Shown in pieces: positions 23,807 through 32,876 of a DNA stretch of 49,432 bases. The notes below the pieces were generated by a model. That model made no database searches. It saw only the letters and a program-made list of their open reading frames with translations, and had not been told where the DNA came from. How positions within the stretch are numbered: the stretch's first letter is position 1; the number at the start of each line of letters is the position of its first letter. Origin of the DNA: an uncultured Clostridia bacterium (lineage in GTDB: Bacteria; Bacillota; Clostridia; Christensenellales; Borkfalkiaceae). The translations under genes were made by a program, and so were the position numbers. The stretch is from NCBI GenBank assembly GCA_934796775.1, contig CAKVPH010000014.1, positions 1 through 49,432 of the forward strand, in the 5' to 3' direction.

Positions 23807-25630
23807 ATGAAAAAATTATTGACTGCAATGCTATCGCTTATTATGTTGTTTACGGCTACGGGCTGCGCCAACGATAATAAAGACAGCAGCGGCAATACGC
23901 CGCAACCGTCAAGAGAAAAGCAGGAACTCGTGTCTGCAAACGAATTCGGCTTTCAGACGATGAACGACAAATTCTATTCCGTTCCCTTTTACAGCGATAA
24001 CAACGATGCCGTAACTTACCTTTGCAATGCGCTTTGGGAAGATTTCGGAATTGCTTCCGGCGGTAAAGTTTATAAGCTCGGTCTTAACAGCGCATGGCTT
24101 GGAATAGACGCGCTTAAAACCATGTGGAACGTCACTCCGCTCAAAAGTCAGGCTAAAAAAATACTTGTAAATTATCCTCAGCGCGAGGACGGATATCTTT
24201 GGTCCTGGACGACCAGCGAAACCTGGGGCGGCCCCGGATACAGCGATACTATAGAAGGCTTTAAACAGAGCTATCATTTCGATCAGCAGTTCGAATATAT
24301 CAACGGAGTAAGGGAAGTTGTAGTATGGGAAGCTTCGGCAGACTTTTTAAACGAAGTTGACACAACCGAAGAACTTACCGAAAACGTACCTAGCGTTCAG
24401 CCGGGCAGCAGTAAGACCTATAACTATAACGACGCTTCAAAGGGTAAAACCGTTTTACAAAAAGCAGAGCTTGCTTTTAACTATATTTTAAACGAACTCA
24501 ACGGCAAAAACGGACTTATCATTATCGATAACGGCTTGAATACCGGCGGTTTTAACAGCTCGAGTTCAAACATTTGGGATACTTTATGTTTCGGATACAA
24601 AGATCCGTACGAAGGCGCGTTGTTTTTGAACTGCATAGGCAGTATGCAGGATATTTACACCGTGCTTGGCAACACGCAAAAGGTTGCCGAAATGAAACAG
24701 CTGTTTGAAAAGGCAAAAGCTGCCTACGACGAAACTTACTGGGACGCTCAAAAGGGCAGATATATATCCACCATTACCGATAAAGGCGAAAAGCTGGATT
24801 ATGGCTTGACTTTCCTTGGCTTTATGGCATTCTTTACGGGCGCGGGCGATACGCAAAAGGCAAAGGAATATTTCAAATGGATAGACGGCGAAAGAATTAT
24901 CGATTCCGACGACGCAACCGGTCTTGACATTTTAGACAGATTCAATATTTCGGCTATGTCTAACACCGTGGCGATAGAAAAGACCAAGAAGTACGACGAA
25001 AACGACAGACCTATTTCCTGGTTCCACGCGCCCAACGGCATAAGCGAATTTTACAGCGCAACGTTCGGCGAAATGCTTGAAAACGGCGGAACTATTTTTT
25101 ACACTTCGTTTTACGAAAATATGAGCCGTATAAAGCACGGCATGCAGGAAGACGCTTTACAGCGTTTGATAACCATTGCCAAAGAATACAAGATAGACGA
25201 GTTAAACCGCGATCCCGTAAACAACGTGGGATTTGCCTGGAAGATAGGCGTTATCGAAGAATTCCCCGAAAACGGACTTGTTCCGCTCGTATACGTAAAA
25301 GGCTTTATGGGCGTAAACGCTAAGGGCGACGGACTTCATATCGAACCCGCCATGCCCGAAGAGTATTCTAATATGGGATCTAAGCAAATAAGCTATGCCG
25401 GCAACGTTTTTGATATCAATATCAGAAAAGGTCAGTCCATAACGGTTACTCCCGCAAAAACGGGCAAGGCGGCAACGTTGGTCATCTCCGACTTTTTAAG
25501 TAAAGGAGCTTACAGCGCAACCGTAACTAATAAAGACGGAACAACTTCTACCGTTCAATTAACCAAGAACGCAGACGGTAAATTCGTGTTAAATCTCGAT
25601 GCAGGTTATACCGGCGTTGTAATCGCTTAA
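23807..25630 (+). CDS. glycosidase-like lipoprotein, probable (alpha/alpha)6 barrel
   Basis: The signal peptide ends in the lipobox FTATGC (Cys about 20), so it is a surface lipoprotein. The middle has repeated helical segments with aromatic/acidic motifs (LWSWTTSETWGGPGY about residue 130; DTLCFGYKDPYEGALFLNCIG about 255; DETYWDAQKGRY about 305; GGTIFYTSFYENMSRIKHG about 427), typical of six-hairpin glycosidases. A C-terminal beta domain (about 500-607) includes LHIEPAMP, as often seen after GH78, GH65 or GH95 barrels. I cannot assign the GH family. As the only evident extracellular enzyme-like protein of the locus, it may act before import. AAGGAGG precedes the ATG but lies in a hairpin. 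Confidence 0.65.
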   Translation: MKKLLTAMLSLIMLFTATGCANDNKDSSGNTPQPSREKQELVSANEFGFQTMNDKFYSVPFYSDNNDAVTYLCNALWEDFGIASGGKVYKLGLNSAWLGIDALKTMWNVTPLKSQAKKILVNYPQREDGYLWSWTTSETWGGPGYSDTIEGFKQSYHFDQQFEYINGVREVVVWEASADFLNEVDTTEELTENVPSVQPGSSKTYNYNDASKGKTVLQKAELAFNYILNELNGKNGLIIIDNGLNTGGFNSSSSNIWDTLCFGYKDPYEGALFLNCIGSMQDIYTVLGNTQKVAEMKQLFEKAKAAYDETYWDAQKGRYISTITDKGEKLDYGLTFLGFMAFFTGAGDTQKAKEYFKWIDGERIIDSDDATGLDILDRFNISAMSNTVAIEKTKKYDENDRPISWFHAPNGISEFYSATFGEMLENGGTIFYTSFYENMSRIKHGMQEDALQRLITIAKEYKIDELNRDPVNNVGFAWKIGVIEEFPENGLVPLVYVKGFMGVNAKGDGLHIEPAMPEEYSNMGSKQISYAGNVFDINIRKGQSITVTPAKTGKAATLVISDFLSKGAYSATVTNKDGTTSTVQLTKNADGKFVLNLDAGYTGVVIA

Positions 25631-25644
25631 TTTTTTGTAAAATT

Positions 25645-25697
25645 AAAAACCCCTATCGCAGCAAGGTTTTATTGCTTCGGTCTGGGTTTTGTTTTTT
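25645..25697 (+). terminator. terminator after the rhamnoside-locus lipoprotein
   Basis: AAAACCC (from about 25646) pairs with GGGTTTT (25684-25690) around an inner GCAA/TTGC stem; a T-rich run with one G follows. It lies between convergent genes ending at 25630 and 25714. Confidence 0.55.
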
Positions 25698-25713
25698 GTT
25701 TTTTAATTTGGTT

Positions 25714-25941
25714 TTAAAAAAAATCAGCCTTTTTATTTATGCAAAGTATATCGGCGGGATCAACGTCTAATAAAACGCAAATGTTGGCAAAAGTGTCAAG
25801 TGCGGGCATCGCTCTGCCTGATATATATTGACCTACCGTAGGTTGTTTTATTCCTAACTTTTTGGCTATTTCGGTTTGAGTTAAACCGCTGTTTTTTATC
25901 TCTTTTGCAAGATTTTCCTGTATTTCCTTTAACGTAATCAT
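25714..25941 (-). CDS. XRE/Cro-CI family repressor, small
   Basis: A 75-residue helix-turn-helix protein; the HTH is LTQTEIAKKLGIKQPTVGQYISG (about residues 20-42) and the rest is a short helical end. It diverges from the SPFH gene at 26122. The intergenic region holds two near-identical 15-bp palindromes that fit both promoters, so it probably represses itself and the SPFH-TIR operon. It has no sensor domain, so the inducing signal must act through another route. Confidence 0.88.
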   Translation of the reverse strand: MITLKEIQENLAKEIKNSGLTQTEIAKKLGIKQPTVGQYISGRAMPALDTFANICVLLDVDPADILCINKKADFF

Positions 25942-25975
25942 TTAAAATCCTAAAAAATTTGATTAACTATATATT

Positions 25976-25990
25976 ATAGGAAATGCCTAT
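25976..25990. promoter_or_regulatory. XRE operator 1 (divergent promoter region)
   Basis: ATAGGAAATGCCTAT, one mismatch from the perfect palindrome at 26005-26019. It overlaps a minus-strand TATAAT (complement of 25973-25978), the likely -10 of the repressor gene. Confidence 0.7.
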
Positions 25991-25997
25991 AAAATGC

Positions 25998-26027
25998 TTT
26001 ACTTATAGGCAATGCCTATGATATAAT
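25998..26027 (+). promoter_or_regulatory. promoter of the SPFH-TIR operon
   Basis: TTTACT (25998-26003), 18-bp spacer, TATAAT (26022-26027). Operator 2 fills the spacer. A 6-bp inverted repeat, ACGCAA/TTGCGT, lies in the leader at 26040-26061. Confidence 0.6.
26005..26019. promoter_or_regulatory. XRE operator 2 (between -35 and -10)
   Basis: ATAGGCA-A-TGCCTAT, a perfect palindrome 29 bp from operator 1 (start to start). It lies between the -35 and -10 boxes of the SPFH-TIR promoter, an ideal repressor position. Confidence 0.75.
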
Positions 26028-26121
26028 TAGTAAACAAAGACGCAATGCATATGATTTGCGTAGCGTTTAAGGATAAATTATTTACAATGGCTATTAAATT
26101 TTAAGGAGGAGAAAAGAAAAA

Positions 26122-27261
26122 ATGTCTGAAATAGCGGATATTATCAAATATGAAGGCGATAACAGTACGTTTGTATGGAAACACCCTTGCGAAGATTTTA
26201 ATACGTTTACGCAGCTTATAGTTCACGAATCGCAGGAAGCTATTTTCTTTATGAACGGGCAGGCTCTCGATTTGTTCGGTGCCGGCAGATATACGCTTGA
26301 AACGCAGAATATTCCTAAATTAGGGAAATTATTAAATCGCGCTACGGGAGATAAAACGCCCTTCCATTGTGAGGTTTATTTTATAAACAAAACCGAGCAG
26401 ATGTCGATAAAATGGGGGACGGACAGTAAAGTTCAATATATAGATCCGCAGTACGGTTTCCCTCTTACTATAGGCGCGTCTGGCGAAATGAGTTTGCGGG
26501 TTTCCGACAGCCGAAAGCTACTTGTAAAACTTGTTGGAACTGAAAATTTTCTCGGTCAGCAAAAACTGATAAGCTTTTTCCGCGCTTTTTTAATGACAAG
26601 AGTAAAAACGTACATAGCGCAGGTTATAAAGGCGAACGCGATAAATATTTTTGAAATTGACGAAAATCTTACGCTTTTTTCTGAAAATATTCAAAAATTG
26701 CTTATACCCGATTTTGAAAGTTACGGTGTTTCGCTTGAAAGGTTTTTTGTTACAAACATTGTAAAACCGGACGGCGACAGGCAGTATGAAAAATTCAAGG
26801 AATTGCATTTCCGTCAGTACGCCGATATAGCGGAGGCAAAGCTAAAACAGCAAACCGATATCATCTATGCACAAACCGAAGCGCAAAAAGTAATTATAGA
26901 TTCGCAGGCGCAGGCAACCAAGCGCACGCAGGAAGGATATACCTATGCTCAGGAACGCGGTTTTGATGTTGCCGAAAAGGTAGCTACAAACGAAGCCGTA
27001 GGGCAATTTACAAATATGGGCGTAGGGCTTGGCACCATGGTCGGCGTCGGCGGTGCGGTGGGCGGAGTTGTCGGCGGCGCGGTAGGCAACGCTTTTGAAG
27101 CGGCAACCAAACCTGCAGAGTCTGCCGCAGATAAGCCTGCCGACGATATGGCTGCATTTAAAGCAAAAGTGGAAAAGCTATCTTTCATGAAAGAATCGGG
27201 CTTAATTACCGAAGAAGAATTTACTGCCATGAAAGCTGAATTGCTTAAAAGCATTATTTGA
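26122..27261 (+). CDS. SPFH/Band 7 domain protein with C-terminal SHOCT domain
   Basis: A 379-aa protein. An SPFH-like domain (about residues 10-240) is of the type often annotated as virion-core-like, with VIVHESQEA-like FTQLIVHESQEAIFF at about 32. A helical segment (about 240-295) precedes a Gly/Val-rich hydrophobic stretch (about 293-325). The C-terminal SHOCT-like helix pair (LSFMKESGLITEEEFTAMKAEL) lies at about 353-375. SPFH proteins scaffold membrane microdomains and often assemble as large rings; SHOCT is commonly an oligomerisation tail. There is no signal peptide, so it is probably cytoplasmic and membrane-associated. First gene of the XRE-controlled operon, preceded by AAGGAGGA with a long spacing of 11. 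Confidence 0.85.
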   Translation: MSEIADIIKYEGDNSTFVWKHPCEDFNTFTQLIVHESQEAIFFMNGQALDLFGAGRYTLETQNIPKLGKLLNRATGDKTPFHCEVYFINKTEQMSIKWGTDSKVQYIDPQYGFPLTIGASGEMSLRVSDSRKLLVKLVGTENFLGQQKLISFFRAFLMTRVKTYIAQVIKANAINIFEIDENLTLFSENIQKLLIPDFESYGVSLERFFVTNIVKPDGDRQYEKFKELHFRQYADIAEAKLKQQTDIIYAQTEAQKVIIDSQAQATKRTQEGYTYAQERGFDVAEKVATNEAVGQFTNMGVGLGTMVGVGGAVGGVVGGAVGNAFEAATKPAESAADKPADDMAAFKAKVEKLSFMKESGLITEEEFTAMKAELLKSII

Positions 27262-27276
27262 TAGGGGGAACGGATA

Positions 27277-27981
27277 ATGAAAAAGAATTTTAAAACTTAT
27301 GCGCTTATCTGGGTAATTTTTCTGGCGGTTTTTAACGCGATAGTTTTTCTTGTGCAGCCGATTATTCCGGGGTATGTTTTTAAGTATGATGCAAAATTCT
27401 GGATTGCCTGGGCATTTGTTATTGCTGCGTTTATAGGGAATCTTGGTTGCGCTTTCGTAACGTTCAAAGCGGAAAACGTTAAAAAGTTGTTCTATAAAAT
27501 TCCGCTTGTAACGGCTGCTTATTCGGGTTTGACGGCTATGCTTGTTTGCGGCGTAACGCTTATGAAAATTCCGTATTGCCCGACTTGGCTTGCCTCGCTT
27601 GCTTGTATAATAGTGTTTGCCTTAAATGCTGTAGCGGTTATAATAGCAAACCGAACGGGCAATGTCGTTTACGAAATAGACGAAAAAATAAAAACTCAGA
27701 CTACGTTTATAAAAAACATTACGGTTGAAGCGCAAAACGTTTACGATAGCGCAAAAAGCGATGCCGTAAGGGCGGAATGTAAAAAGGTGTATGAAGCATT
27801 AAGGTATTCCGATCCTATGTCTTGTAAGGAATTATCTTTTGAAGAATCGCAAATAACGGATAAAATGGCAGACTTAGCCGCCGCCGTTTTTAAAGACGAC
27901 GTAAAAAGCGTTTCAGAAATTGCAGACGAAATAATATTGCTTACAAAAAAAAGAAACAATAAATGCAGGGCGTTAAAATAA
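27277..27981 (+). CDS. four-helix membrane protein of unknown function
   Basis: Hydrophobic segments at about residues 8-28, 42-62, 75-95 and 103-122, then a cytoplasmic, charged helical C-terminus (about 125-234). No catalytic motif is visible. It starts 15 bp after the SPFH gene with an AGGGGGAA ribosome site and ends 34 bp before the TIR gene, so it belongs to the same operon. By context it may be a membrane partner of the SPFH assembly. No family recognised. Confidence 0.75.
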   Translation: MKKNFKTYALIWVIFLAVFNAIVFLVQPIIPGYVFKYDAKFWIAWAFVIAAFIGNLGCAFVTFKAENVKKLFYKIPLVTAAYSGLTAMLVCGVTLMKIPYCPTWLASLACIIVFALNAVAVIIANRTGNVVYEIDEKIKTQTTFIKNITVEAQNVYDSAKSDAVRAECKKVYEALRYSDPMSCKELSFEESQITDKMADLAAAVFKDDVKSVSEIADEIILLTKKRNNKCRALK

Positions 27982-28015
27982 AAGCTGGCAATAGCTTAAC
28001 GGAGAGGTTATAAAT

Positions 28016-30580
28016 ATGGCAGTATTCAAGTGTAAAATGTGCGGCGGCACTATAGAATTTGAAACGGGCGCAACCGTTGGCGTTTGCGACAGTTGCGGAA
28101 CAAAACAGACGTTGCCGCGCTTAGACGACGAGCGTCGGGCAAATTTATATGACAGGGCAAATCATTTTCGCCGTAACAACGAATTTGATAAAGCCGCAGG
28201 AATTTACGAACAGATATTAAACGAGGATAATACCGATGCCGAAGCTTACTGGTCGCTCGTACTTTGCCGATATGGAATCGAGTATGTAGAAGATCCCAAA
28301 ACTCGCAAACGTATTCCAACGGTAAACCGTGCGCAATTCACGTCAATTTATATGGACGAAGATTATAAGTCCGCGCTTAAGTATGCCGACGCATACCAAA
28401 GGCAGATTTATGAAGAAGAAGCAAAATCCATAGACGATATTCAAAAAGGTATACTTAAAATCTCAAGTAAAGAAGAGCCGTTCGACGTTTTTATTTGTTA
28501 TAAAGAAACAGATAATAACGGCAAAAGAACGCAGGATTCAGTTCTTGCAACCGATTTATATCATCAGCTTACGTTAGAAGGGTTCAAGGTGTTTTTTGCC
28601 GCAATTACCTTAGAAGATAAACTCGGATCCGCTTATGAGCCTTACATATTTGCGGCACTTAACAGCGCAAAAGTTATGGTTGTGCTTGGCACAAAGCCCG
28701 AATATTTTAACGCCGTATGGGTTAAAAACGAATGGTCAAGGTATTTATCGCTCGTAAAAAACTCGGGCGGTAAAAAAGTGCTTATACCCGCTTATAAGGA
28801 TATGGATCCTTACGATCTTCCGGAAGAGTTTTCGCATTTGCAGGCGCAGGATATGGCTAAGCTCGGCTTTATGCAGGATCTTATTCGCGGCATTAAAAAA
28901 ATAATCAGTTCAGCCACGCAAAATCAGACGGTAAAAGAAACTGTAGTGGTAGATAATACCGCGGCGGCAAGCGCAGCGCCGCTTCTGGAGCGTGCTTTCC
29001 TTTTCTTAGAAGACGGCAAGTGGCAGGACGCAAACACTTATTGCGAAAAGGTTTTAGATATAAACCCAAAGAGTGCAGAAGCGTATCTTGGCAAACTAAT
29101 GGCAGAACTCAAAGTAAAAACCCGCACGCAACTTGCCGACTGTGAGCAACCTTTTGACGGTAGCGAAAATTATTCCAAGATCATTCGCTTCGGTGATGAA
29201 AAGCTCAAAAGCGAAATACGTGGATATATTTCGCACATTAACGAACGGAACGAAAATGCCCGTTTAATAGCTACTTATAACTCAGCCGTAAATATAATGC
29301 AAACGGCAAATAGCGAATACGAATTTAATCAAGCAGCCGATAAATTTCGTAGTATAAGCGGTTTTAAAGATTCCGACGTTTTGGAAAAAGAGTGCATTGA
29401 CAAAGCAGAAATAAGCCGTAAAGACTTTTTGTATAATTTTGCTAAGTCGCAAATGTCAGGTGAAAAAATTGAGAACTATCAGTCGGCTATAGAAACTTTT
29501 AAAACTATTTCAGGCTGGAAGGATTCTGACGAAAAAATTTATGCTTGCAAAAAGAAAATAGAAGAAATTAAGGAAAAGGCGGAAACCGCTCGTTTGGAGC
29601 AAGCACGCAAAGCAGAAGCAGAGCGTTTGCAGGCTGCTCGTGAAGCCGAAAAAAAACGCATTGCGGCTGAAAAAGCCGCTAAAAAACGTAAAAAAGTAAA
29701 AACTATTTTTATATTGATTTTATGTATTATTATTGCCTTTATTATTTTATTACCAACTGTTATTATTCCAAATGTCAAAAATAATGAGTCAATGGAATTA
29801 TATAATAAGGCAATGGAATTATATAATTCAGGAAATGTCGTAGAAGCGTATGAAGCATTAATCGCTTTAGATGGATATAAAGATAGTGCGAAAAAAGCAA
29901 ATTCTATATACGATAAATATAAAATCGAAAAGTTTAAAGTCGCAAAGGTTGGAGATTATGTATTTTTCGGCGCATATGAACAGGATAATGATACTTCTAA
30001 TGGCAAAGAAGATATAAAGTGGATTGTTTTGGCAAAAGAAGATAATAAACTTCTTATTATCAGCGATAAAGCACTTGATGGTCAACTATACAATGTGACT
30101 TATACGAATGTCACATGGGAAACTTGTTCTCTGCGCAAGTGGTTGAATGAAATATTTTTAGATGTAGCCTTTAGTGCAGCGGAACAGTTAAAAATTCAAA
30201 GTACGAATGTTTCGGCAGAAAATAATCCGTATTGGAGTACTGCTCCCGGCAATTCCACAATAGATAAAGTTTTTCTATTAAGTATTACAGAAGTAAACAA
30301 ATATTTTACAAGTGATGAAGCAAGGAGATGCGTGCCTACGCTCTACGCAAAAGCGAACGGCGTAAATTATCTTGCCGAAGCAGGAGCAAGTTGTGTTGGA
30401 AATAGTTTGCTAAAAGATGGTGAAGCCCCATGTGAGTTTTGGTTACGGTCGCCTGGAGATAATCAGGATCAAGCCACCTATGTCACCTATGACGGACGAT
30501 CTGTTTACAGTGGTACTAATGTCGATCGCAATTCTAAGGGTGTTCGGCCGGCTATGTGGATTAGCCTTGATGAAATTTGA
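28016..30580 (+). CDS. zinc-ribbon / TIR / TPR / transmembrane / DUF6273 protein
   Basis: An 854-aa fusion. Zinc ribbon: Cys 6, 9, 24, 27. Helical spacer: about 40-150. TIR domain: about 157-300 (FDVFICYKETDNNG at the start; VWVKNEWSRYL has the Glu expected in NADase-active TIRs). TPR-like repeats: about 320-510. Basic coiled coil: about 515-560. One membrane helix: about 562-585. Short helical repeat: about 588-640. C-terminal DUF6273-like domain: about 645-854, with FWLRSPG and GVRPAMWI. With no signal peptide the zinc ribbon and TIR should be cytoplasmic and the C-terminal domain outside. DNA from about 29700 on is more A/T-rich than the first half, suggesting a module join. TIR domains often make or break NAD-derived signals in immune systems; that role here is inference. 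Confidence 0.85.
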   Translation: MAVFKCKMCGGTIEFETGATVGVCDSCGTKQTLPRLDDERRANLYDRANHFRRNNEFDKAAGIYEQILNEDNTDAEAYWSLVLCRYGIEYVEDPKTRKRIPTVNRAQFTSIYMDEDYKSALKYADAYQRQIYEEEAKSIDDIQKGILKISSKEEPFDVFICYKETDNNGKRTQDSVLATDLYHQLTLEGFKVFFAAITLEDKLGSAYEPYIFAALNSAKVMVVLGTKPEYFNAVWVKNEWSRYLSLVKNSGGKKVLIPAYKDMDPYDLPEEFSHLQAQDMAKLGFMQDLIRGIKKIISSATQNQTVKETVVVDNTAAASAAPLLERAFLFLEDGKWQDANTYCEKVLDINPKSAEAYLGKLMAELKVKTRTQLADCEQPFDGSENYSKIIRFGDEKLKSEIRGYISHINERNENARLIATYNSAVNIMQTANSEYEFNQAADKFRSISGFKDSDVLEKECIDKAEISRKDFLYNFAKSQMSGEKIENYQSAIETFKTISGWKDSDEKIYACKKKIEEIKEKAETARLEQARKAEAERLQAAREAEKKRIAAEKAAKKRKKVKTIFILILCIIIAFIILLPTVIIPNVKNNESMELYNKAMELYNSGNVVEAYEALIALDGYKDSAKKANSIYDKYKIEKFKVAKVGDYVFFGAYEQDNDTSNGKEDIKWIVLAKEDNKLLIISDKALDGQLYNVTYTNVTWETCSLRKWLNEIFLDVAFSAAEQLKIQSTNVSAENNPYWSTAPGNSTIDKVFLLSITEVNKYFTSDEARRCVPTLYAKANGVNYLAEAGASCVGNSLLKDGEAPCEFWLRSPGDNQDQATYVTYDGRSVYSGTNVDRNSKGVRPAMWISLDEI

Positions 30581-30608
30581 GTATTGAAATTTAATTGTAA
30601 AAATTTAG

Positions 30609-30651
30609 AATCCCGACCAAGACGTTATTATACGGTCGGGATTTTGTTTTT
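30609..30651. terminator. terminator between convergent genes
   Basis: AATCCCGACC (30609-30618) pairs with GGTCGGGATT (30634-30643), followed by TTGTTTTT. It ends the SPFH-TIR operon and may also serve the opposing gene. Confidence 0.85.
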
Positions 30652-30691
30652 GCGCTGAATAATTCAAAAATATTAGGTTTCTGTTTGATTT

Positions 30692-31804
30692 TTAAAAAAT
30701 GGTTTTTAGACGTAATTGCAGGGCTGTTTCTTTATCAAAAGACGTAAGCGACGGAATCTCTATCAGGTCGCGCCCGAAAAATTCGCTCTCGTCGCGCGAA
30801 AATATTTTGTCGCTTATAAAATATCTGCCCAAGCTGTCTTTTTTTACTTCGCCGTCTTCTTCCATAAAAACGGCTTTATTTTTTTCGTAAGCGTAAAGAG
30901 CGTCGGCATAAAGCGGGGTAAGGCGTTTTTCGTAATAACTTTTTACTTGCAAAATGGGTTGGTTCACGCTCACAAACGAGTCGTATCCCACGCCGCCGTT
31001 TTCGCGCTGACAAAATTGTAGCGCGTTAAACCAGATTCTGCGCGAATAGTGGCTGTAAAGCGCGTTGCCCGTTTTTTTATAAAGCGAAGTGTAAAACAGT
31101 AATAAAAGCGAGGTTGCAAACGGATCCGAAAGGTCGCAGGATAAAAAATTCTGCCCGCACGAAAAAATTGCAGAGTTGTTGTTTTTTATAAAAAAGTTTG
31201 CAAACTCGGTTGCTCCTTTTTGTAGTTCTTTTACGCTGTCGCTTAACAAAAGTAAGCCTATAGCGCCGTTAATAACACTTTTAGACGGGGCGTTTACAGC
31301 TTTTGGGCTTATATAAAAGCTTAAAAACCATTTTGCCGCGTCAATAATTTCGGGGCGTTTTTCGCGCGAAAAATAATACATTGCAAGCGGACGAAGATAA
31401 AATGCTTTAGTAATATCGGGTTGATCGTCGGAGCTTAAAAGCGCATCAAGTTCCGCTAAAAGCTCGTCTGCAATATGGTCGGCAAATAAAAATATGCTTT
31501 CGTCGCCGGTCATTTTGTTGTATGATATAAGTGCCGAAAGAGCTTCTGCTTTGCCATAGCAATCGTATTGCAAATAATTATTTTTTGTAGAGTTTTTTTG
31601 TGCTAAAATGTTTATAACGCAATCTTTTGCTTTGTCTGCATAAAACGCAGGTTTACCGGCCGCAAAGTAGTGGTTACAGCAAGCGTTAAGCAATGCGGAA
31701 ATGCCGAACAAGTCGCCCTGTGCCTTATAGGCATCAAGGCTTTTTACGTATTCGTCCGAACTTAAAAGAGCGTAATGTTTAGCCGTTTTTTTATCGTAAT
31801 TCAT
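30692..31804 (-). CDS. alpha-helical protein of unknown function
   Basis: A 370-aa protein with no signal peptide or membrane segment. It is almost all helical, rich in Tyr, Leu and Ala, with repeated helix pairs and motifs such as YDCYGKAEALSAL (about 102), YLRPLAMYYFSREKRPE (about 157) and FCQRENGGVGYDSF (about 268). This pattern resembles (alpha/alpha)6-toroid enzymes, for example GH127/GH88-like or terpenoid-cyclase-like folds. I cannot place the family or identify catalytic residues. It diverges from the gene at 32019. Confidence 0.6.
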   Translation of the reverse strand: MNYDKKTAKHYALLSSDEYVKSLDAYKAQGDLFGISALLNACCNHYFAAGKPAFYADKAKDCVINILAQKNSTKNNYLQYDCYGKAEALSALISYNKMTGDESIFLFADHIADELLAELDALLSSDDQPDITKAFYLRPLAMYYFSREKRPEIIDAAKWFLSFYISPKAVNAPSKSVINGAIGLLLLSDSVKELQKGATEFANFFIKNNNSAIFSCGQNFLSCDLSDPFATSLLLLFYTSLYKKTGNALYSHYSRRIWFNALQFCQRENGGVGYDSFVSVNQPILQVKSYYEKRLTPLYADALYAYEKNKAVFMEEDGEVKKDSLGRYFISDKIFSRDESEFFGRDLIEIPSLTSFDKETALQLRLKTIF

Positions 31805-31922
31805 TTTAAACCCATTTTTTAATTATTTTAATCTGTAATTAATTTTATCTGTCACCCGACAGTTTACCATAAAACCGCAGTTCGGTCAACTTATATTTAA
31901 AAAAAAATTTTTAATTTTGATA

Positions 31923-31951
31923 TTGACTAAAAACATATTGTATGATACAAT
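31923..31951 (+). promoter_or_regulatory. promoter for the gene at 32019
   Basis: TTGACT (31923-31928), 17-bp spacer, TACAAT (31946-31951). Confidence 0.6.
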
Positions 31952-32018
31952 CAACAAAGAATATTATTAAAAAATGATAGCTTTTTAATATAACAAAGGG
32001 GAAGGTAAAATTTAAAAA

Positions 32019-32528
32019 ATGGCAAAACTTAATTTACGGAATTTAGCGGCGGGAATGGCTCACACAATTTACCGTAATACCGATATTATAGAAGATTCAC
32101 ATTCTAAAAACCTGGTAATGAACGATAGATTTTATAGTGCCGTTTATAAAACCGTAGAAAAGGGAATTAAACAAATTCAAAAGTACGATTATGTTATTAA
32201 AGCTTTGCAGGAGTATAGCGTTCAGGAAATTACTGCATCGTGTTTTTCTATGCCTGTAGGCGAAAGTAAGTCAATTAATTTCGCCACAGATCTTATGTTT
32301 GGTATAATGAGCGGTGCCGGCTGGGATACGCCCGAAGTTATTGACGAAATTCCGGGCGAAGATTTAGCTGAGTATATTTTAAACGGCGAATTTAAAAAGC
32401 ATTGCCAAAGCGGTTCGTCTTTTGGTGACGATGCGCTTATGAAGATTATAAACATAGATATCTGCAATCGTATTTACACGGCTTTAGTAAACGGTCGTTT
32501 AAATAGCGAATATCCGCCTATAGGTTGA
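32019..32528 (+). CDS. hypothetical protein, 169 aa
   Basis: Soluble, no signal peptide or membrane helix. The N-terminal half is helical (RNLAAGMAHTIYRNTDIIEDSHSKN); an SGAGWDTPEVIDEIPGEDLAEYILNG stretch lies at about residues 98-123. No catalytic signature recognised. Monocistronic with its own promoter. Its final codons overlap a copy of the dispersed motif (32517-32533), which supplies the stop codon TGA. Confidence 0.6.
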   Translation: MAKLNLRNLAAGMAHTIYRNTDIIEDSHSKNLVMNDRFYSAVYKTVEKGIKQIQKYDYVIKALQEYSVQEITASCFSMPVGESKSINFATDLMFGIMSGAGWDTPEVIDEIPGEDLAEYILNGEFKKHCQSGSSFGDDALMKIINIDICNRIYTALVNGRLNSEYPPIG

Positions 32529-32533
32529 TTAAT
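32517..32533 (+). repeat. dispersed motif copy at a gene end
   Basis: CCTATAGGTTGATTAAT. It overlaps the last codons and the stop of the gene ending at 32528. Confidence 0.6.
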
Positions 32534-32761
32534 AAGGGATATACGCATATCCCTGTAACCCTTTGCGAAGGGGAATGTTTTTAATAATTAGCTTTTAGTT
32601 TAATATTATCTTTAACAAAATTGCACTTTTCATGTGCTGAAAAGTGCGCAAAAGGCAGCGGGGGCTACTCCGAGGCGCCCCCTGCACCCACGGCACTCCG
32701 CATTTCCCCCTTTTGTATTTTCCCCCTCTTGTCTAAGCGGGGGAAAAGTGAAAAAACTAAG

Positions 32762-32778
32762 TCTATAAGTTGATTATC
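32762..32778 (+). repeat. dispersed 17-bp motif copy
   Basis: TCTATAAGTTGATTATC, just upstream of the AAGCTTAT hairpin. Confidence 0.7.
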
Positions 32779-32876
32779 AAAGCTTATGGAACGAATAAGC
32801 TTTCCCCGGTTGGGGAGAGTGTCAACGAGAGTAAACGAGTTGACGAGAGAGGATTTCTAATAATAATTTAAAATCC

